Source: Sphingomonas sp. CCH21-G11 (lineage in GTDB: Bacteria > Pseudomonadota > Alphaproteobacteria > Sphingomonadales > Sphingomonadaceae). Taken from it: a stretch of DNA of 64,000 nucleotides. This document shows, in pieces, positions 42,364 to 50,748 of this stretch. Every line of letters starts with the position of its first letter. Position 1 is the stretch's first letter. A model generated the notes under the pieces. It had not been told where the DNA came from. It searched no databases and was given only the letters and a program-made list of their open reading frames with translations. The stretch spans positions 1 to 64,000 of the forward strand of contig NZ_LSHX01000036.1 in the NCBI RefSeq assembly GCF_001555965.1, read 5' to 3'. Made by a program: the position numbers and the translations under genes.

Positions 42364-45337
42364 GTTTTGCCGTGCCTTCGACGGCGCGCATCTGGCGAAG
42401 CGGTCTGAGCGCGGTGGATGGCGCATCGGGATCGGTCCAGAGGTAATCGCCGGTGAGATTGATATGCTGCCAACCGAGCGGTGATAGGTGTTGCAGCAGG
42501 TCCGGCGGGACCGGCCGGCCGAGGTTGGCGAGATGCATCCGGGCGGCTTGCAGGTAGGTCGTGTTCCACAGGACGATGGCACCGGCGACGAGGTTCAGCG
42601 CGCTCGCCCGATGGCTTTGGGCTTGCAGCGCATGATCGCGGATACGGCCGATGCGATGGAAGAAGATGGCGCGTTTCAGGGCATTTTCCGCTTCTCCCTT
42701 GTTGAGTTCGCGGGTGGCGCGGCGACGCTGTTCGGGCTGCTCGATCCAGTCGAGCGTGAACAGGGTACGCTCGACGCGACCGATCTCGCGCAACGCCAGT
42801 GCCAGGCCGTTGGCGCGTGGATAGGAGCCGAGCCGTTCCAGCATGATCGAGGCGCTGACGACGCCTGTGCGGATCGAGGTTCCCAGTCGCAGCACGTCGT
42901 CCCAGTGTGCCTCGATCAGACCTTCGTCGATGCGGCCCGCGACCAGCGGCGCAATATCGGGGCCGGGTTCGATGCCGTTAAACAGGTGCAAACGGCGTGC
43001 GGCGATATTCGGGATACGCGGCGCGAACCGGAACCCAAGCAGATGACATAGCGCGAACACATGGTCGGAGACGCCCCCGCCATCGACGTGATGCTCTTCG
43101 ATGTGCAGATCGGCGCCGTGGTGGAGCAGCCCGTCGAGCACCTGTGCCGCCTCGCTCGCCGAAGCGGAGATAACTGTGGAATGGAACGGCGCGTAGCGAT
43201 CCGAGACGTGGCTGTAAAAGGAGACAGCCGGCTCTGTCCCCTTGTGCGGATTGACTGCGCCGGTTGCCTGGGCGCGGCGGTCGAGCGGAAAGTTCTGACC
43301 GTCTGAGCTGGACGAGGTGCCGGACCCGAACAGCGCGGCCAGCGGCGCGGTGTGTTGGGCGTCGACAAGCCGGGCGAGCGCGCGACCGTAGGTTTCCTCG
43401 CGCAGATGCCATGAGGCGAGCCAACCGAGTTGGCGCTGGGTCACGAGATTGCAGGCTTCCGCCATGCGCGTATGGCCCAGATTGGTGGCATCGGCGAGCA
43501 CCGCCGTGAGGATCGCACGTGGTTCATCCGCGGCACGGCCACTTTGCAGATGCGTGAAGCACTGGCTGAACCCGGTCCATCGATCGACTTCGGCAAGAAG
43601 GTCGGTGATGCGGATCGCGGGCAGATGCGCATAGAGCGGCGCAAGGGCGGTATCGGATTCCTCGGGAGTAATCGCCTTCAAGGGCGAAATCCGCAGCCTG
43701 CCCAAGCTGAGCTGCACGTCTTCCAGCGCGTCCGTCTCCGCCTTTCGCTCGACCTCGGCCAATCGACGGGCGAGGCGGGCGCGTCGTTCGGCCAGCCAGA
43801 TATCGGCCGTATCCGGTGCCGGTATCGGCAAGGGGCCGGCCGCGCGCATGTTGGCGAATACGGGGGCAGGAATGAGTTGCTGCTCGACAGCACGATAGCG
43901 TCGGCTTCCCTCGACCCACATGTCGCCGGCGCGAAGCCGGTCGCGAAGCTCGACCAGCACGCACAATTCATAGATCCTGCGATCGGGAATGCCGGTGCCG
44001 ATCGCCCGACGCCAAGCTTGCCGGATGAAGCCGACTGGCGTGCCTGCAGGCAATTTGCGCAGATGACCAAAATGAAGGTCGCGCATGATCGCGACCGCTC
44101 GCGCGAGCGCATGGCAGGCTGGCACCGCCCCGAATGTGAACGAGGCGATGAACGAGGGACCGACCTGTCGGAGGACGGGGTAATTGGTCGCGGCGACCGC
44201 GACGGGATCGACCGAATCGGGGCGGATCAGCTTGCGGGCTTCATCGACCTCGCGGCCGAGATCATTCCATCCGATCGCTGCCTCGACCGCAGCGCCGATA
44301 TCGCCACCTGATATCTTGGCGGCGAGCAAGGCAGCGCCGAGTTGGGCAAGCAGCCGGATTTTGCCGTTGATGGTGCGCCGGTTGCGCTTGAGTGTCGTGT
44401 CCGCGCTGTTCTGTTCGCGCCGGAACATCTGCCCAAGCAGGCGATCGAACATCAGCACCGCATCGTCGGTGAGGGTAACGATGGTTTCGAGGATGGTCGC
44501 CACCAATGTGGCGCGACGCCGCGTCGCTTGCAGCGTCCGAACATGTTGCGCGGTCAGCCGCACGCCTTCCTGGCACAGGCGTCGGAGGCGCTCGGGATGG
44601 ACGCCTACGGCGATATCCGGATCGATCCCGATGGCCCGAAGCAGTGTCAGTCGCTCGATGATGGCGGCGAATGTCTTTCGGCCGGGCTTGCCGGGTGACT
44701 GCCGCACCCAGGCCAGATCGCTCAAGTTCGTGCCTGTGTGGGGCAGGAGAAGCGCATCGAGCAGCCGGCGCTGTCGAGCATCGAGTCCTCGGGTCAGATG
44801 CTCGGCGACATGGCGTTCGGCATCGAGCAACGCCTGTGCGACCATCCGCTCGACCGAACTGATGCCCGGCACAATGATGCGCCGTCGCCGGCACTCATCC
44901 AGCATCACGCGCGCCAGCCTAGCCCCGCTGGTCGTCGTCAGCGCGATCGGCAGGAGCCATTCCTGCAACGTCGTTCGCAGCGGCCGACTGAGCGGCATGA
45001 AGCCGAATGCATCGCGCAGTGCATCGAGCTGTTCGTACCGGGTCGGGCCGCGCGTCGCGTAGTCGGCCAGCACCTCGGGTCCGACCTGCAATTGCTCTGC
45101 GACGAACGCGAGCGGCGTATCAGGGATCAGTTCACCGGGTCGCAGGAAACGGCCAGGATAGCGCAGCGCGCAAAGCTGGATCGCGAAACCCAGCCGGTTA
45201 TGCGGTCGCCTCCGGCGGACGATGATGGCCAAGTCGTCCCGGCTCAATGTCCAGTGCTGGACGAGCAGGGTTTCGTCGTCGGGAAGCGCGAGCAACGCCG
45301 CGCGTTGCTCGTCCGACAGGACGGCGCGACGCGGCAT
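42359..45337 (-). CDS. tnpA: Tn3-family transposase
   Basis: A 992-residue DDE transposase (start MPRRAVLSDEQRAALLALP). It has the DUF4158-type N-terminal domain and the C-terminal catalytic DDE domain (HVDGGGVSDHVFALCHLLGFRFAPR). The start at 45337 lies 4 bp after the resolvase stop; the longer frame upstream is a shadow of tnpR. The reading frame is uninterrupted and of full length, so the element may be active. The stop overlaps the terminal repeat. Confidence 0.92.
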   Translation of the reverse strand: MPRRAVLSDEQRAALLALPDDETLLVQHWTLSRDDLAIIVRRRRPHNRLGFAIQLCALRYPGRFLRPGELIPDTPLAFVAEQLQVGPEVLADYATRGPTRYEQLDALRDAFGFMPLSRPLRTTLQEWLLPIALTTTSGARLARVMLDECRRRRIIVPGISSVERMVAQALLDAERHVAEHLTRGLDARQRRLLDALLLPHTGTNLSDLAWVRQSPGKPGRKTFAAIIERLTLLRAIGIDPDIAVGVHPERLRRLCQEGVRLTAQHVRTLQATRRRATLVATILETIVTLTDDAVLMFDRLLGQMFRREQNSADTTLKRNRRTINGKIRLLAQLGAALLAAKISGGDIGAAVEAAIGWNDLGREVDEARKLIRPDSVDPVAVAATNYPVLRQVGPSFIASFTFGAVPACHALARAVAIMRDLHFGHLRKLPAGTPVGFIRQAWRRAIGTGIPDRRIYELCVLVELRDRLRAGDMWVEGSRRYRAVEQQLIPAPVFANMRAAGPLPIPAPDTADIWLAERRARLARRLAEVERKAETDALEDVQLSLGRLRISPLKAITPEESDTALAPLYAHLPAIRITDLLAEVDRWTGFSQCFTHLQSGRAADEPRAILTAVLADATNLGHTRMAEACNLVTQRQLGWLASWHLREETYGRALARLVDAQHTAPLAALFGSGTSSSSDGQNFPLDRRAQATGAVNPHKGTEPAVSFYSHVSDRYAPFHSTVISASASEAAQVLDGLLHHGADLHIEEHHVDGGGVSDHVFALCHLLGFRFAPRIPNIAARRLHLFNGIEPGPDIAPLVAGRIDEGLIEAHWDDVLRLGTSIRTGVVSASIMLERLGSYPRANGLALALREIGRVERTLFTLDWIEQPEQRRRATRELNKGEAENALKRAIFFHRIGRIRDHALQAQSHRASALNLVAGAIVLWNTTYLQAARMHLANLGRPVPPDLLQHLSPLGWQHINLTGDYLWTDPDAPSTALRPLRQMRAVEGTAKP

Positions 45338-45341
45338 CGGC

Positions 45342-45935
45342 TTAGACCTTGGCCGGTGCGGTCCAGCCGATCCGGGCAAGCGTGCCGAGAAGGGTCGAAC
45401 GCGGCACCTTGAAGGTCCGGCAGACGGACGCCTTGCTGGCCCCGCCATCCAGCGCGGCGGTGATCCGCTCGAGCGTTTCGGCGTCGATCATCGGCGGGCG
45501 GCCACCTTGGCGTCCCCGGCGTTTGGCAGCAGCCAGTCCCGCCATCACCCGTTCGCGCGTGAGCGCACGCTCATATTGTGCCAATGCACCGAACAGCGAG
45601 AACAGCAATTCGCCGTGCGGCGTGGTCGTATCCATCTGCTCGGTCAGCGACCGGAACGCGATGCCGCGCGCCTTCAGATCGGTGACGATCGTCAGCAGGT
45701 GCGGCAGCGAGCGTCCGAGCCGGTCGAGCTTCCACACGATCAGTGTGTCGCCCGCGTTCAGATAGTCGAGGCAGGCTTTCAGGCCTGGTCGGTCGTCGCG
45801 CGCGCCGGATGCCTTGTCGGTATGGAGATGCCGATGATCGACCCCGGTTGCGACGAGCGCGTCCCGCTGGAGATCGACCGTTTGGCGGTCATCGGTCGTT
45901 GACACCCGCATATATCCGACCAGCATGTACGACAA
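45342..45935 (-). CDS. tnpR: Tn3-type serine resolvase
   Basis: A 197-residue serine recombinase: catalytic Ser in YMRVSTTDDRQ, Arg region KLDRLGRSL, E-helix and a C-terminal HTH (SKASVCRTFKVPRSTLLGTL). It resolves cointegrates at the res site beside its start. Same strand as tnpA and 4 bp before it. Confidence 0.92.
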   Translation of the reverse strand: MSYMLVGYMRVSTTDDRQTVDLQRDALVATGVDHRHLHTDKASGARDDRPGLKACLDYLNAGDTLIVWKLDRLGRSLPHLLTIVTDLKARGIAFRSLTEQMDTTTPHGELLFSLFGALAQYERALTRERVMAGLAAAKRRGRQGGRPPMIDAETLERITAALDGGASKASVCRTFKVPRSTLLGTLARIGWTAPAKV

Positions 45936-45990
45936 ACCCTCGAAAGCATGTTTTCGAACACCCTATCAAAGCGACAGGGTTTGTCGATCG
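45930..45990. promoter_or_regulatory. Candidate res site of the Tn3 element
   Basis: Directly upstream of tnpR. ACAAACCCT (45932-45940) and AGGGTTTGT (45976-45984) are inverted, and CGAAA-N6-TTTCG lies between them. This is typical placement and symmetry for a resolvase binding region and the tnpR/tnpA promoter. Confidence 0.6.
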
Positions 45991-46059
45991 TTATGGGCTG
46001 AGGCGGGTATGGTTCGGCAAAAGCGCAGGTCCGGAGCGTCGCCTATCACCTGTTTGCCG

Positions 46060-46536
46060 TCACGCGTCTGCTGTCCGTATGGACGCAAGTAGAAGGCACG
46101 CTGATGCCGCAAGAAGCACCAGGTCCTTCAACAGGAACTGTCCGGTTCCGGCCGAAATCGCCGGGAACCCGCCAGCGGTCGGCTCGGCGACGCCAGGCGT
46201 GCTCAGGAAAAACGTCAGTGTCACGGCATAAGTCAGGCATGACATCGCCGCGCCGAGAGCGGAGGCCGTCTTGTTGAAAGCACCGATAATCAGCGCAGCG
46301 GCCGTCGCGAGCTCGACGGTGCCTATAAAATAGCTTCCACCCTGCACCCCAAAAACGGCCGGAATCCAGCTCATGATCGGACTGTTCTTCATCAATGGCG
46401 CGATGCCCATCGCTTCATAGCTCGTGAATTTCATGCAACCGAACCAGAGAAAGATGACCACCAGCGCCCAGCGCAGCAACGCGAGAGACCCGCGAGAGCC
46501 GGTCGTCTTTTCAGCTATGTGTAATGTCGAAAACAT
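46060..46536 (-). CDS. RclC/YkgB-like DUF417 membrane protein
   Basis: A 158-residue inner-membrane protein with four helices. FLWFGCMKFTSYEAMGIAPLM and the final FLLKDLVLLAASACLLLASI fit the DUF417/RclC family, linked in E. coli to reactive chlorine resistance. It is transposon cargo, divergent from a marR gene. A palindromic operator candidate lies between them. Confidence 0.75.
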   Translation of the reverse strand: MFSTLHIAEKTTGSRGSLALLRWALVVIFLWFGCMKFTSYEAMGIAPLMKNSPIMSWIPAVFGVQGGSYFIGTVELATAAALIIGAFNKTASALGAAMSCLTYAVTLTFFLSTPGVAEPTAGGFPAISAGTGQFLLKDLVLLAASACLLLASIRTADA

Positions 46537-46593
46537 GGTGCCTCGCTTTCATCATGGCGCATGACCTGCCTTCATGCTTAGACAGGCGTGATA

Positions 46594-46608
46594 TATGCGC
46601 TGCGCATA
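46594..46608. promoter_or_regulatory. Palindromic operator between rclC-like and marR genes
   Basis: TATGCGC-T-GCGCATA is a perfect 15-bp palindrome in the 104-bp divergent region, with a half-site copy TATGCGC at 46612-46618. It is the likely binding site of the MarR regulator. Confidence 0.65.
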
Positions 46609-46640
46609 CACTATGCGCCGTCAATGAATGAGGCAACCCT

Positions 46641-47183
46641 TTGAACGTACTCTCGGACCGGCTCGTCAATCTGTTCGGCGCCCTCGCAGTGGGCATCACC
46701 GATCGAATTAAGAAGGCGGCATTCGACCCGACGATACCCGGCGGTGGCGAAACCACCGCGGCGATCGTCGTCATCGGTCACGCGACCGGTCTTTCGATCG
46801 ACGAATTAGGACGGGTGCTAGGCTTGTCCCACGCGGGGACGGTGCGGCTTGTCGATCGATTGGTTGCAGCCGGGTTCGCCGTTCGATCCAAAGCGCTACG
46901 GGACCGTCGTGCAGTAGCGCTGATGCTCACTGAGGCAGGCGAGACTCGCCTATCTGCGATCCTGCAACGAAGAAACGAGACTTTATCCGAAATCCTTAGC
47001 CATGTCTCGAATGCTGACCGCCTCGTGCTGGAACGTATTGCCGAGACAATACTTGCGCAGATGTCTGACGACGCTGTCTCGGCGCTGACGATATGCCGGC
47101 TCTGCGACGAGAGGCGATGCTACAACTGTCCGATGGATGCCTTTGGAATGCTGGAGTCGTCGACGCATAGAGTCGACCCATAA
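46641..47183 (+). CDS. MarR-family regulator with C-terminal Cys cluster
   Basis: A 180-residue regulator. The winged helix spans about 45-115 (LSIDELGRVLGLSHAGTVRLVDRLV; RDRRAVALMLTEAGE). The C-terminus carries CRLCDERRCYNCPMD, a four-Cys group that could bind metal or sense oxidants. It ends 15 bp before the right terminal repeat. With the RclC-like gene it probably forms an oxidant-response passenger unit. Confidence 0.82.
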   Translation: MNVLSDRLVNLFGALAVGITDRIKKAAFDPTIPGGGETTAAIVVIGHATGLSIDELGRVLGLSHAGTVRLVDRLVAAGFAVRSKALRDRRAVALMLTEAGETRLSAILQRRNETLSEILSHVSNADRLVLERIAETILAQMSDDAVSALTICRLCDERRCYNCPMDAFGMLESSTHRVDP

Positions 47184-47198
47184 GTGCGCGCAGAGACG

Positions 47199-47236
47199 CT
47201 TAGCGTATATCTGTGCCCGTTCTATGTCCTGACCCC
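47199..47236 (-). repeat. Right terminal inverted repeat of the Tn3 element
   Basis: Thirty-eight bases starting CTTAGCGTATATCTGTG and ending GACCCC, inverted relative to 42326-42363. The host traG sequence begins directly after it. Confidence 0.9.
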
Positions 47237-47963
47237 CAATCGTCAGCTCGGCAAGTCCGACCGCGAAGCCGCCGGCGTGCTGTCGGCCGCGCAACGCCAC
47301 ACGCATTTCCTCGACTCCCCGCGCATGGCGGCGGTGCTGGGACGCTCGGACTTCACGTTCGCCGGATTGAAGGACGCGCCGGCGACGGTGTTCCTCGTGC
47401 TGCCACCCGATCGGCTCGCCAGCTATGCCCGCTGGCTGCGGCTGATGGTGGCGCAAGCCCTGACCGAGCTGGCGCGCGCGCCCGGTCGTCCGCCTTGGCC
47501 GGTACTGTTCCTGCTCGACGAGTTCGCGGCGCTCGGCCGTCTCGAACCGGTTGAACGCGCGATGGGGCTGATGGCGGGTTATGGCGTCCAGCTCTGGCCG
47601 ATCCTCCAAGACGTCCACCAGCTCCGCGCGCTTTACGGCCAGCGCGCTGGCACCTTTCTGTCGAACGCCGGCGTCCTCCAGGTGTTCGGAGTCAACGATC
47701 AGGACAGCGCCAAGCTCGTCTCCGATCTGGCGGGGCAGGAAACCGTCGTGTTCGAGACCATGAGCCGCGCGATCGACGCGGAAGAAACCGGGATCTCCTA
47801 CGGGCAGCAGAATGTCGGCCGCGCGCTGCTCACCCCCGATGAAGTCCGCACGCTACGCCCCGATCGCCAGCTCCTGTTCCTCGCCGGCCAGCGACCGATC
47901 GTCGCCGCCAAGCTGCGCTACTATGCCGATCGCGAGTTCGCCGGGCGGTTCGATCCAGCGTGA
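47237..47963 (+). pseudogene. TraG/VirD4 coupling protein, C-terminal fragment
   Basis: About 242 codons of a coupling ATPase: SPRMAAVLGRSDF, Walker B VLFLLDEFAALG, then WPILQDVHQLRALYG and FGVNDQDSAKLVSDLAGQET. The Walker A half and membrane helices are missing because the Tn3 right end abuts at 47236. It is distinct from the virD4 at 5.7-7.7 kb, so the window holds parts of two conjugation systems. Confidence 0.85.
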
Positions 47964-48356
47964 TTGATCGCGGAAAGCACGAATGAAGCTGGGAGCGGCC
48001 TGACCGATTTAAGCCCTGCTGGTGACGCTCGCCGCGTCAGGCTTCCCGAACCACCCGAATCCCTTCCCCTGCCCTCACGGCGCGCCTGGGCGGCCGTAGT
48101 GAGTGATTGCGCCGCCCACCTGCCTTACTTCTTTCCCGCCTAGCCAGCGGCGCTTGCGCCGCTTCTGTGACGCCGTAGGCGGCACCTAGCGAAAGCGCAT
48201 CGGCCGGTAGGCCGATTCCGTTGGTCCCTTCTGTTCCCTGCCTCGATGCGGGCCGTTCGACGTTAAAAGATTCTGTTAAATATGAATCGTTAAGTAGGTT
48301 AAGCCGAAAAAACGGCCTTGTTTCAGTAAGGAAATCAACAGCTTGCCAGAACCGCC
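47964..48356. other. Non-coding origin flank with AT-rich stretch
   Basis: No gene. An AT-rich stretch with repeated TTAA (about 48263-48302) precedes the iterons and may be the duplex-unwinding element of the origin. Confidence 0.5.
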
Positions 48357-48548
48357 GGTGGGTGAAAACACGTGATTCGGTGTGTGAAAACACGATAGTG
48401 CGGTGTGTGAAAACACGAGTCAAAGGTGTGTGAAAACACGATAGCACACGGCTCGGGAACGCCGATCGCCCATATCCTGGGAAGTCTTGCCGCCGATGAT
48501 TCCAACCATGCCTCGCCGCTTCTGGGGGTGGCGGTGTGTGATAACACG
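48357..48548 (+). repeat. Iteron array, probable oriV
   Basis: Five copies of a 16-bp iteron GGTGTGTGAAAACACG: 48357 (one change), 48379, 48402, 48425 and 48533 (one change). The first four have start-to-start spacing of 22-23 bp, about two helical turns. They lie right after the 3' end of the replication initiator gene. This is a theta-type iteron origin, not a CRISPR. Confidence 0.85.
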
Positions 48549-48552
48549 ATAG

Positions 48553-49506
48553 TTAGGAGCGGCCTGAAAGTCGGTCCATGAGGTCATCGACCTCTGTGGT
48601 GCGCCGTCGATCGGCCTCCATGCGGTCGCGCCGATCCTGCTCGGCCTGGAGCTGCTCGGAGAGCGCCAAGGCTTCCGCCTCCCCTCTCAACCGGAATTGA
48701 ATGGCCGGGCTGCCATCGTTCGTCGCCACCATTTCGACCGCATAATCGGGAAGTTGGTTGATCTCCACGATCTTGCGGAGCATCCGGTTGAACTCTTTGG
48801 GCTTGCTGTCGCTGCCGGTCTTGTCGCGCAGCACCTCCACCCGGCACGTCCACCCGCCGCGCTGGTTGCCGGCGTGCTTGCGGGCGATGCGATACAGCGC
48901 CCGCTCAAGCCCGCCGGTCAGCAGGAAGTAATCGGGGTGCATGGTGAGAAGCGACCGCTCCGCCATGATCCCCTCATAAACCCAATCCGACAGGGTGATG
49001 GTCATGCCGCGGGGCTGGTCGGTTTCGGGGTCGACCTCCAACGTCCATTTGTCGAGCCAGTTGAAACCCGCCTTGCTGCGACGCTTCGGGGCGCGGATCG
49101 ACGTGGAAATAGAAGTCGTCTGCAACCGCTGTAGAGCGGCTTGAAGGTCTTGATAGGCGCGCCCGCTGGTGTTGCGCTTGATTGCCCGCAAAAGGTCGTA
49201 GGACGTGGTTGTCAGCGTCCTGGGCAGGTCGTTGACCCCCTGCTCCCGCATCCGATTGAGCGCCGACGTGGCCCATATGATGATATCGGCGTCCCAGATC
49301 GTCGCCATGCCGTAGGCGGGTATTGCCTCGATCTTCACCCAGGTCGCGCCGTCCGGGCTGGTATATTCGATCGGCTTGACCCGCTTGCGTTTCTGCAAGG
49401 AAAAGAACGGTCGTTCCATCGTCTCCCGCTGATCCTTGAGCGGAAGGTCGCCCATGATTGGCAGGAACAGGTCGAACTCCGGACTAGGGTCACGCCGCTT
49501 CTTCAT
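48553..49506 (-). CDS. repA: Replication initiator protein RepA
   Basis: A 317-residue initiator of the RepA/RPA family: GATWVKIEAIPAYGMATIWD, TSYDLLRAIKRNTSGRAY and FLLTGGLERALYRIARKH are characteristic. Two winged-helix domains are expected. It would bind the iterons next to its 3' end. A four-site TGCA array covers its upstream region, suggesting control by the ribbon-helix-helix protein. Confidence 0.85.
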   Translation of the reverse strand: MKKRRDPSPEFDLFLPIMGDLPLKDQRETMERPFFSLQKRKRVKPIEYTSPDGATWVKIEAIPAYGMATIWDADIIIWATSALNRMREQGVNDLPRTLTTTSYDLLRAIKRNTSGRAYQDLQAALQRLQTTSISTSIRAPKRRSKAGFNWLDKWTLEVDPETDQPRGMTITLSDWVYEGIMAERSLLTMHPDYFLLTGGLERALYRIARKHAGNQRGGWTCRVEVLRDKTGSDSKPKEFNRMLRKIVEINQLPDYAVEMVATNDGSPAIQFRLRGEAEALALSEQLQAEQDRRDRMEADRRRTTEVDDLMDRLSGRS

Positions 49507-49515
49507 TGTTCAATC

Positions 49516-49543
49516 CTGCACGCTTGCAGATTTGCATGTGTGC
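49516..49543. promoter_or_regulatory. TGCA array upstream of repA
   Basis: TGCA occurs at 49516, 49524, 49532 and 49540, an exact 8-bp period. This matches contiguous operators of ribbon-helix-helix repressors. It lies in the 43-bp gap between the RHH gene and repA. Confidence 0.7.
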
Positions 49544-49549
49544 ACACGC

Positions 49550-49840
49550 TCAAGCACGTCCAAACTGCTTGTCGGCGTCGTATTTGGCGACCAGCTCGGC
49601 AATCGCTTCGGCCAGCAAGTCCTGGTGGCTGCGGCGCGTTCGTGCCGCCAACACCCGGAACGCCTCGGCGGTTGGATCGGCGGGATCGAAATAAGCACCC
49701 AAGTGATATTTGCCCGGACGTTGCCCGCTCAATCGGGGAGCGCGCGCGTTTGGTTGAGGCGCTGCACGCTCGGGGGATGCGGACTCGGGCTTTGCCTTTG
49801 TGGTGACGGCGGGCGCTAGGAGTGAGGAACGTCGTGCCAT
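49550..49840 (-). CDS. Ribbon-helix-helix partition/regulatory protein
   Basis: A 96-residue protein. The first 45 residues are basic and disordered. The rest (KYHLGAYFDPADPTAEAFRVLAARTRRSHQDLLAEAIAELVAKY) reads as a beta-strand followed by two helices, the RHH fold of ParG-like proteins. It follows parA with 4 bp between. It is the likely binder of the three TGCA arrays and the centromere-binding partner of ParA. Confidence 0.75.
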   Translation of the reverse strand: MARRSSLLAPAVTTKAKPESASPERAAPQPNARAPRLSGQRPGKYHLGAYFDPADPTAEAFRVLAARTRRSHQDLLAEAIAELVAKYDADKQFGRA

Positions 49841-49844
49841 GATA

Positions 49845-50492
49845 TCAAGCCTTCACATTTGCAGGTGTGCAATTCTGCAATTCATCAAATAGGAATTGGC
49901 GAAGCGACGCAATCTCCTGGGCGGCTTTGCCGTTGGGTTCGTGCTCGGTCACGCCAAGCCCGTAGGGCCATGCTGCCCGATAGGCGCTGCGCTCCCTGAT
50001 GACTGCGCGCGCGACCTTTAATCCAGTATCCTCCGCCAGTGTCCTCGCATCATCCAATAGCGTCGTTGCCGTAGGCGGGGCCGCATTGAGCACGACAAAG
50101 CCGGTCCTGCCGGTGCTGATGATGAGTTGGGCCGTGCGCTTGATCGCGTCGAGATCAATGAGGGAAGGGCGGCACGGTATCAGCACAATATCGGCCCGTT
50201 GCGCGGCTGCGGCTGCCTCGGCCCCGGCTGCCGGAGGCGTGTCGATGATGGTGAGGTCGAAACCGTTCGCCTCGGCCGCGTCGATCGCCTGGTTCAAGCG
50301 GCGCGCGCTGATTGGCTCTACATGAGGTAGCTCGGCCTCACGGCGCTCGCTCCACGCCGTTGCGCTTTCCTGTGGGTCTAGGTCGAACAGCGCCGTCCTG
50401 ATGCCTGCCGCTTGCGCCGCGACCGCCAGATTGACCGCGAGCGTCGTTTTGCCGACGCCGCCTTTTTGTGCCGCAAGCGTGATTATATGCAC
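49845..50492 (-). CDS. parA: ParA-type partition ATPase
   Basis: A 215-residue small ParA (ParF-like). The GTG start gives MHIITLAAQKGGVGKTTLAVN with the deviant Walker A at 8-16, LFDLDPQESATAW, IIDTPPAAG and IPCRPSLIDLDAI. The long frame upstream is non-coding. A TGCA pair covers the start. It segregates the replicon with the adjacent RHH protein. Confidence 0.9.
   Translation of the reverse strand: MHIITLAAQKGGVGKTTLAVNLAVAAQAAGIRTALFDLDPQESATAWSERREAELPHVEPISARRLNQAIDAAEANGFDLTIIDTPPAAGAEAAAAAQRADIVLIPCRPSLIDLDAIKRTAQLIISTGRTGFVVLNAAPPTATTLLDDARTLAEDTGLKVARAVIRERSAYRAAWPYGLGVTEHEPNGKAAQEIASLRQFLFDELQNCTPANVKA
49860..49879. promoter_or_regulatory. TGCA array upstream of the RHH gene
   Basis: TGCA at 49860, 49868 and 49876, again at an 8-bp period, inside the last codons of parA just before the RHH gene. 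Confidence 0.6.
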
Positions 50493-50547
50493 GTGTGCAC
50501 ACTCCCAATATTGATGACGTGATAGTATGCAGAATGGCAGGACTGCA
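50488..50547. promoter_or_regulatory. TGCA array at the parA promoter
   Basis: TGCA at 50488 and 50496, then at 50528 and 50544 with GGCA at the in-phase position 50536. All follow an 8-bp grid. Likely the par operator and perhaps the centromere. Confidence 0.65.
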
Positions 50548-50582
50548 CAACCGTTCTCTTGCCGGCTGAAGGTGACCCCAGG

Positions 50583-50631
50583 GTTGGGTGGGTGGGACAA
50601 CAGCACGGCCGCCTCGGCGGCCTCCCTTTTT
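50583..50631 (+). repeat. GGTTGGGTGG element A with terminator-like hairpin
   Basis: GGTTGGGTGGGTGGGACAA is followed by a hairpin GGCCGCC-TC-GGCGGCC (50607-50622) and a T-run. A similar element lies at 51952-51994. No gene ends just upstream on the plus strand, so a simple terminator role is doubtful. Confidence 0.55.
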
Positions 50632-50748
50632 GCGCGAGCGATCGTAGCCGTCAGGGACGAGACGCCAGCATGGCGGCTCGATCGGAGCTGCGAAGCGGAG
50701 ATAGAGCGCGGCCCGTTAGGGCGCGTCCAGCCCTTGACGATTGGATCA

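Larger units (their letters stand above)
42326..47236. mobile_element. Tn3-family transposon with RclC/MarR passengers, 4,911 bp
   Basis: Bounded by two 38-bp inverted repeats beginning GGGGTC and ending ATATACGCTAAG. It carries tnpA, tnpR, a res-like site, an RclC-like gene and a marR gene. The flanking 5 bp differ (AACTC at left, CAATC at right) and the flanks are unrelated genes, so no target duplication remains. The present position probably arose by recombination after insertion. Confidence 0.9.

Noticed and set aside
48037..48447. Open frame of 136 codons rich in VFTH/SCFHT repeats
   Set aside because: The repeats are the 16-bp iterons read as codons; there is no start signal or family, and the region is a replication origin.
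48357..48548. Possible CRISPR array
   Set aside because: Repeats are 16 bp with only 6-7 bp between them, near repA and without cas genes, so they are iterons.
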